Below, piece after piece: positions 59,560 to 64,000 of a DNA stretch of 64,000 nt. The DNA lies in contig NZ_RLIH01000001.1 in the NCBI RefSeq assembly GCF_004006535.1, positions 186,001 through 250,000 of the forward strand, given 5' to 3'. A program made the translations under genes and the position numbers. The notes under the pieces are model-generated. The model was not told where the DNA came from and searched no databases. It was given only the letters and a program-made list of their open reading frames with translations. Source of the DNA: Anaerosphaera multitolerans (GTDB lineage: Bacteria; Bacillota; Clostridia; Tissierellales; Peptoniphilaceae). The number at the start of each line of letters is the position of its first letter. Positions within the stretch are counted from its first letter, which is position 1.

Positions 59560-61443
59560 TTGACTAGCCCAGTTGAAGATATAAAAAACTTAATGGAAAC
59601 AGTAGATAAGAAGAAATTCATAATCAAGCTAATACCATATATCTTATTAACTTATGTATTTCATAAATTAGCCTACCTTTATCACCTAATTTTAGGTGAT
59701 AATTTTTTTATAAAAATATTTGAATTATTGAAATACGTTAAATATATTTTTGCATCACCATATATTAGCTTGGATATAAGAGATTGGTTTATAGGGCTTA
59801 TGGGAGCAGTAAGTATTTATGGGATTGTTTACAGTAAATCAAAAAATGCTAAAAAGTATCGAAAGGGAGAGGAATATGGATCTGCCAGATGGGGAAATAG
59901 GAAGGACATTATTCCCTATGTAGACAAGAATTTTGAAGACAATATTATTCTAACCCAAATAGAAAGTTTGATGATGAACAGTCGTCCTAAAAATCCAAAG
60001 CATGCAAGAAATAAAAATGTATTAGTTATAGGAGGATCAGGTTCCGGGAAGACAAGATTTTATGTGAAGCCTAATTTAATGCAGATGCATAGTTCTTATG
60101 TGGTAACAGATCCAAAGGGAACTCTTCTCGTAGAATGTGGGAAAATGTTAGAAAAAGGAACACCAAAGAAAAAATATGATAAGAGTGGTAAGGAAATAAA
60201 AGATATGAAAGGAAATCCTATTTACGAAAAAGACAAGAATGGAAAAATAGTTTATGAACCATACAATATAAAGGTTTTAAATACGATTAACTTTAAGAAG
60301 TCTATGCATTATAATCCCTTTGCCTATTTGAGAAGCGAGAAGGATATTTTAAAACTGGTGAATACTATCATAGTAAATACAAAGGGAGAAGGTGAAAAAG
60401 CAGGGGAAGATTTTTGGGTGAAAGCTGAAAAACTTGTTTACACTGCCTATATAGGACTCATTTACTATGAAGCTCCAGAAGAGGAACAGAATTTTTCAAC
60501 ACTGTTGGAACTTATTAATATGAGTGAGACAAGAGAAGAAGATGAGAACTACAAAAATCCAATAGATTTGAAAATTGAAGCCTTGGAAGAATTAAATCCT
60601 AATCATTTTGCAGTGAGACAGTATAAAAAATATAAATTGGCGGCAGGAAAGACCGCTAAATCTATTTTAATTTCCTGTGGAGCAAGATTAGCTCCTTTTG
60701 ACATTGAAGAGTTAAGAGACTTAATGGAATATGACGAAGTGGAATTGGACACAATAGGAGATCGAAAAACAGCCTTATTTATAATTATTTCTGATACTGA
60801 CGATACATTTAATTTTGTGGTAGCAATTCTATACACACAACTTTTCAACTTGCTATGTGATAAGGCAGATGATGTTTATAATGGGAGATTACCTGTTCAT
60901 GTAAGATGTTTATTAGATGAATTTAGTAATATTGGACAAATACCTAAATTTGAAAAATTAATCGCAACTATCCGTTCTAGGGAAATTTCAGCTAGTGTAA
61001 TACTTCAAGCACAATCACAACTAAAGGGGATTTATAAAGACCATGCAGAGACAATTGTAGGAAACTGTGACACAACATTGTTCTTAGGCGGAAAAGAAAA
61101 GACAACACTAAAGGAAATGTCAGAAATATTGGGAAAAGAAACCATTGATTTATATAATACATCAGAAAATAGAGGAAGAGAAAAAACGCATGGACTGAAT
61201 TATCAGAAATTAGGAAAAGACTTAATGACTCAGGATGAACTGGCAACTATGGATGGTGGAAAGTGTATCTTACAATTAAGAGGAGTACGACCATTTTTGT
61301 CAGATAAATATGATGTAACAAAACATAAGAATTATAAAAAAATGTCTGATTATGATGAGAAAAATGCTTATGACATAGAAAAAGCATTAAGTACAGAATT
61401 GAAAATTAAGAAAGAACAAGAGATAGAGGTGTATGAGATATAA
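59560..61443 (+). CDS. VirD4/TraG-type IV coupling protein
   Basis: 627 residues starting at TTG 59560 (AAAGGGTGA upstream). Two N-terminal membrane helices (about 21-45 and 72-92), GGSGSGKT Walker A at 158-165, LLDEFSNIGQIPKFEKLIAT with Walker B, and ILQAQSQLKGIYKDHAET. It pumps the DNA-protein complex into the mating channel. It looks intact, but no relaxase or other channel genes follow in the window, so the element is probably truncated here. Confidence 0.93.
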   Translation: MTSPVEDIKNLMETVDKKKFIIKLIPYILLTYVFHKLAYLYHLILGDNFFIKIFELLKYVKYIFASPYISLDIRDWFIGLMGAVSIYGIVYSKSKNAKKYRKGEEYGSARWGNRKDIIPYVDKNFEDNIILTQIESLMMNSRPKNPKHARNKNVLVIGGSGSGKTRFYVKPNLMQMHSSYVVTDPKGTLLVECGKMLEKGTPKKKYDKSGKEIKDMKGNPIYEKDKNGKIVYEPYNIKVLNTINFKKSMHYNPFAYLRSEKDILKLVNTIIVNTKGEGEKAGEDFWVKAEKLVYTAYIGLIYYEAPEEEQNFSTLLELINMSETREEDENYKNPIDLKIEALEELNPNHFAVRQYKKYKLAAGKTAKSILISCGARLAPFDIEELRDLMEYDEVELDTIGDRKTALFIIISDTDDTFNFVVAILYTQLFNLLCDKADDVYNGRLPVHVRCLLDEFSNIGQIPKFEKLIATIRSREISASVILQAQSQLKGIYKDHAETIVGNCDTTLFLGGKEKTTLKEMSEILGKETIDLYNTSENRGREKTHGLNYQKLGKDLMTQDELATMDGGKCILQLRGVRPFLSDKYDVTKHKNYKKMSDYDEKNAYDIEKALSTELKIKKEQEIEVYEI

Positions 61444-61506
61444 AAAAGAAATATTATTAGATCCTATATATGATATATTGATATTATAGATAATAAGGGA
61501 GGCTGA

Positions 61507-61902
61507 ATGATGAATAAATTTTTAAGAGTAATGTTTATTATATTAATAATTGCACTTTTGGGTGCTGCAATTATGCAATTATTCTTTCCAGAAATGATGG
61601 GAGCAAATTCTGAATATGGAATCTCTATAGGTTGGCAAAGAGAAATAGGATTTTGGAACTTGGCAATATTACCAATATTAATTGGAATTAATATAAAGTA
61701 TGATTTCTTCTTCTTAAAAATAATAGTGATTTCTTTAATAATTGGAGGTTTAGGGTTTGGAACCAATCATCTTCTGGGTTATATAAATGATAATTCTAAA
61801 ACCATAAGTTTAATTGGTGCCTTGGAGAACTATGCTTTAGTTATGCTATGGATAGTTGGACTTAAGATTGAGTGTACTAAAAAAGGAAAAGTAGAAAAAT
61901 GA
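61507..61902 (+). CDS. Small membrane protein
   Basis: 131 residues with four likely membrane helices (about 5-23, 47-65, 68-86 and 103-121): VMFIILIIALLGAAIMQLFF, IGFWNLAILPILIGINI, IIVISLIIGGLGFGTNHLL. It resembles the DUF6790-like group of small membrane proteins, tentatively. GGGAGG precedes the ATG. It lies between the transfer genes and the TIR gene with no clear functional link. Confidence 0.7.
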   Translation: MMNKFLRVMFIILIIALLGAAIMQLFFPEMMGANSEYGISIGWQREIGFWNLAILPILIGINIKYDFFFLKIIVISLIIGGLGFGTNHLLGYINDNSKTISLIGALENYALVMLWIVGLKIECTKKGKVEK

Positions 61903-61967
61903 ATGCTTTGGATACCATAGGTGAGAATATAATATTAACATTATTAAATTAAAGGTGAGTGAAATAT

Positions 61968-62825
61968 ATGCCAGTAGAGCAATATCAACGTACTGTGAAT
62001 TCTTTAGACAAAGAAATTGCAGGGTTAGAAAAGAAAAAAGCAGAAGTTGAGAAGCGCAGTTCAGAAATTCAGATAAGAATTAATAATATTGAAAGAAGTA
62101 TAACAAAAAATACTTCTAGTTCTATGATAAAAACAAAATCGAACCAAATTGCTAGTTTAAAAAAAGAATATGCAAGTAAAAGTAAAGAAAGTGCAGAATA
62201 TGGCAAAAAAATTGCTGAAAAGCGAAAAAAACGAAATGATTCCTATTTAAAACTACAAAAAGCAAGTCAAGATGAACAGAAAAAATTGGATAGGGAACAA
62301 AAGAAGATCCAAGAAGCATATGAAAAAAGAATTGAAGATTTGTCTGAAAAATCCATACCACATTTATTTGAGTTAGAGAACCACTCTTTGAGAAAAAATT
62401 CAAACGAAGAAATGTATGATGTTTTTGTTTCGCATGCATGGGAAGATAAGGAATCGCTAGTAGACGAGCTTGTTTTGGAAATGAAAAATATTGGTATATC
62501 TGTTTGGTATGATACAGAAAAAATCGCTTGGGGAGATTCAATGAGGGGAAAAATAGATGAAGGTTTGAGAAAGTCAAAATTTGGAATTGCAATTCTTTCA
62601 CCTAATTATATTGCTGAAGGAAAATATTGGACAAAGGCTGAATTAGATGGTTTATTTCAACTTGAAAGCATAAATGGTAAAAAACTATTGCCTATTTGGC
62701 ATGAATTAACAAAAAAAGAAGTTATGGAGTATAGTCCAATTATAGCAAGCAAACTCGCTATGAATACAGCTATGCTAACACCTAGAGAAATAGCGGAAGA
62801 AATGAAAAATATAATTTCTGCTTAG
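61968..62825 (+). CDS. Coiled-coil TIR-domain protein
   Basis: 285 residues. A long coiled coil (about 5-130) rich in Lys and Glu precedes a C-terminal TIR domain starting YDVFVSHAWED (150-160), with VWYDTEKIAWGDSMRGKIDE and TKAELDGLF, whose Glu225 is at the catalytic position of NAD-cleaving TIRs. Bacterial TIR proteins cleave or convert NAD+ in anti-phage signalling. ATG 61968 with AAAGGTGAG upstream. The terminator after it and its own spacing suggest a single-gene unit. It lies in a defence patch beside a type III restriction system. Confidence 0.88.
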   Translation: MPVEQYQRTVNSLDKEIAGLEKKKAEVEKRSSEIQIRINNIERSITKNTSSSMIKTKSNQIASLKKEYASKSKESAEYGKKIAEKRKKRNDSYLKLQKASQDEQKKLDREQKKIQEAYEKRIEDLSEKSIPHLFELENHSLRKNSNEEMYDVFVSHAWEDKESLVDELVLEMKNIGISVWYDTEKIAWGDSMRGKIDEGLRKSKFGIAILSPNYIAEGKYWTKAELDGLFQLESINGKKLLPIWHELTKKEVMEYSPIIASKLAMNTAMLTPREIAEEMKNIISA

Positions 62826-62872
62826 ATATTTAAAGAAAAAACTATTTGTGTGTTTAAATTAAATACTTTATA

Positions 62873-62905
62873 GACAGTAGAAAATAGAAATCTACGGTCT
62901 TTTTT
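62873..62905 (+). terminator. Terminator after the TIR gene
   Basis: GACAGTAGA (62873-62881) pairs with TCTACGGTC (62891-62899), followed by six Ts. The rest of the 313-bp gap 62826-63138 holds one more terminator and no gene. Confidence 0.8.
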
Positions 62906-63041
62906 ATATTCATTGAATGAGTTATTCAACCGAGAATTAAGTAAAGTGGATTTAATTTTTCAAAAGTGTTCAATTTGATATTACAATTTAGGTATTTATA
63001 TATATTATGATTAAGTAAAAAATAAATAGACATAAAAATTT

Positions 63042-63075
63042 AGGTGTGAGCACATTGCGTCACACCTTCTTTTTT
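63042..63075 (+). terminator. Second hairpin terminator before the XRE-mod operon
   Basis: AGGTGTGA (63042-63049) pairs with TCACACCT (63060-63067), followed by TCTTTTTT. It isolates the restriction genes from upstream transcription. A -10-like TACAAT lies near 63090. Confidence 0.8.
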
Positions 63076-63138
63076 AATTTTTAATATGATACAATGTAGA
63101 AGATAAAATACAAGTTATTGAAGAAATGGAGTGAAAGT

Positions 63139-63363
63139 ATGAAGGTTTCATATAATGGGTTATGGAAAATTTTAATAGATAAAAATATGAACAAAACTGA
63201 TCTTCAAGAGAGAATTGGTATTTCACCAGGTACTATTGCAAAAATGGGTAAAGGTGAATTTGTTAGCATGGAAGTCTTATATAGAATAGCGACAGCACTT
63301 GATGTTGATTTTGGGGATATGGTTTCGGTTAATACTGGGGAGGAAAAAGAATTTGAAAAATAA
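63139..63363 (+). CDS. XRE-type regulator of the type III restriction system
   Basis: 74 residues from ATG 63139 (GGAGTG 5-6 bp upstream; the TTG at 63118 is less likely). An HTH_26/YozG-like domain: LWKILIDKNMNKTDLQERIG, ISPGTIAKMGKGEFVSMEVL and YRIATALDVDFGDMV (given in pieces). It overlaps the mod gene by 11 bp and probably acts as a controller protein timing methylation and restriction. Confidence 0.88.
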   Translation: MKVSYNGLWKILIDKNMNKTDLQERIGISPGTIAKMGKGEFVSMEVLYRIATALDVDFGDMVSVNTGEEKEFEK

Positions 63364-64000
63364 TATTTTTGATGTAGTAGAGAATGTACTTAAATCAAAA
63401 GGAAAATATATATCAGAAGATGGTGGACTTTTAAAGGCAAAAGTTTATTCAGATATAATGACAATGGATAATGATTTGATTTCTATGCTTTTAAATGATG
63501 AGGATATCAAAAAAACCTTCTTTGTTAATGTTAATGGTACTTTTGTTTTCGACAAGCAAAAATTTGCATGGTTAATTGATTCCAAGGAGTTTTTACCTGA
63601 CTCTTATACTTCATATACTAATAAAATAGGGCTGACATCCAATGGAGAATTTTTATCTGCTAAAAATGATGTAGTGCTTGATTTTCCTTATAAAGATTGT
63701 GTGTTAGAAGGTGGGCAAGACAAGGAAGATCAAAAACGTTCGGAAATAATGTACAATGAAATAATTGCAGCTGATGAAATTAGGAATATGCTTGCACCGA
63801 AGATTTTTACAAATGCAAGAAGATATAGTGCGAAGGCAGAAAAAGATTTGTCAGGGACTGATACTTTGAAAATTTGTGAAGAAGATAACATTGAATTCAA
63901 AGAAGAAGATAACTTAATAATTAAAGGAAATAATTTAATTGCGCTTGCTTCTTTATTAAAAAGATATGAAGGTAAAGTGAAGTGTATTTATATTGAAATG
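63353..64000 (+). CDS. mod: Type III restriction-modification methyltransferase Mod (5' part)
   Basis: 216 residues visible, running off the window. It begins at TTG 63353, with GGGGAGG 9 bp upstream. The N-terminal domain has VENVLKSKGKYISEDGGLLK and a middle YNEIIAADEIRNMLAPKIF. It ends in DNLIIKGNNLIALASLLKRY and KVKCIYIEM, which in Mod proteins comes just before the catalytic DPPYN. Mod methylates adenine on one strand and pairs with Res, expected beyond the window. Confidence 0.9.
   Translation, partial: MKNNIFDVVENVLKSKGKYISEDGGLLKAKVYSDIMTMDNDLISMLLNDEDIKKTFFVNVNGTFVFDKQKFAWLIDSKEFLPDSYTSYTNKIGLTSNGEFLSAKNDVVLDFPYKDCVLEGGQDKEDQKRSEIMYNEIIAADEIRNMLAPKIFTNARRYSAKAEKDLSGTDTLKICEEDNIEFKEEDNLIIKGNNLIALASLLKRYEGKVKCIYIEM

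Noticed and set aside
1-64000. tRNA or rRNA genes
   Set aside because: I saw no cloverleaf with conserved T-loop or rRNA-like sequence; prophage or island insertion in a tRNA is not supported here.

Overview
The window comes from a low-GC Bacillota genome, most likely an anaerobic Clostridia or Tissierellia type; the species cannot be fixed from this sequence. The evidence is the AT-rich codon use, strong AGGAGG-type ribosome binding sites with frequent TTG and GTG starts, Firmicutes-type siphovirus modules, a GH25 endolysin with CW_7 repeats, and VirD4/PcfB-type transfer genes. Every gene I can support lies on the + strand. The window is a stack of mobile and defence modules; no housekeeping chromosome is recognisable.

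Region 1 (1-13665) is a compound type I restriction-modification operon. It holds the end of a methylase with a target-recognition domain, an ADP-ribosylglycohydrolase fused to HsdM, a second HsdM, two HsdS genes, a tyrosine recombinase with a possible RNA switch over its start, a silent second copy of one HsdS recognition domain (499 bp, identical as far as I can align it by eye), HsdR, and a large ImmA/IrrE-like metallopeptidase with a helix-turn-helix tail. The HsdS genes and the silent cassette share short direct repeats at both edges of the second recognition domain, so the locus looks able to reshuffle its specificity.

Region 2 (about 13.7-52.4 kb) is a siphovirus prophage of the HK97 type. 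On the left it has a structured intergenic RNA candidate, a sigma-like factor, an antirepressor, a VapE-type primase/helicase followed by an iteron-like repeat cluster, VRR-NUC, an SNF2 helicase, a late regulator and an HNH nuclease. Then come packaging genes with a SAM synthetase/DNA methyltransferase pair, head, connectors, tail (with a -1 frameshift site), tape measure, host-recognition proteins including a GH18-like protein, holin and endolysin. A second early block (DUF2800, DUF2815, DNA polymerase I) and three serine-recombinase genes end the element. In the excised circle the two early blocks would be neighbours. A conserved hairpin element occurs three times, always in these early blocks.

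Region 3 (52.4-61.4 kb) is a patchwork of accessory cassettes and decayed conjugative-element DNA: an XRE regulator, an unknown gene, a Schlafen AlbA_2 protein, a DUF1062 protein with a second ribosomal protein L35, an SRPBCC/MarR pair under a perfect palindromic operator, a frameshifted replication gene, and PcfB and VirD4 transfer genes. Three copies of the same serine-recombinase 3' end plus terminator punctuate it.

Region 4 (61.5-64.0 kb) is a second defence patch: a small membrane protein, a coiled-coil/TIR protein, an XRE regulator, and the start of a type III methyltransferase (Mod) that runs off the window.
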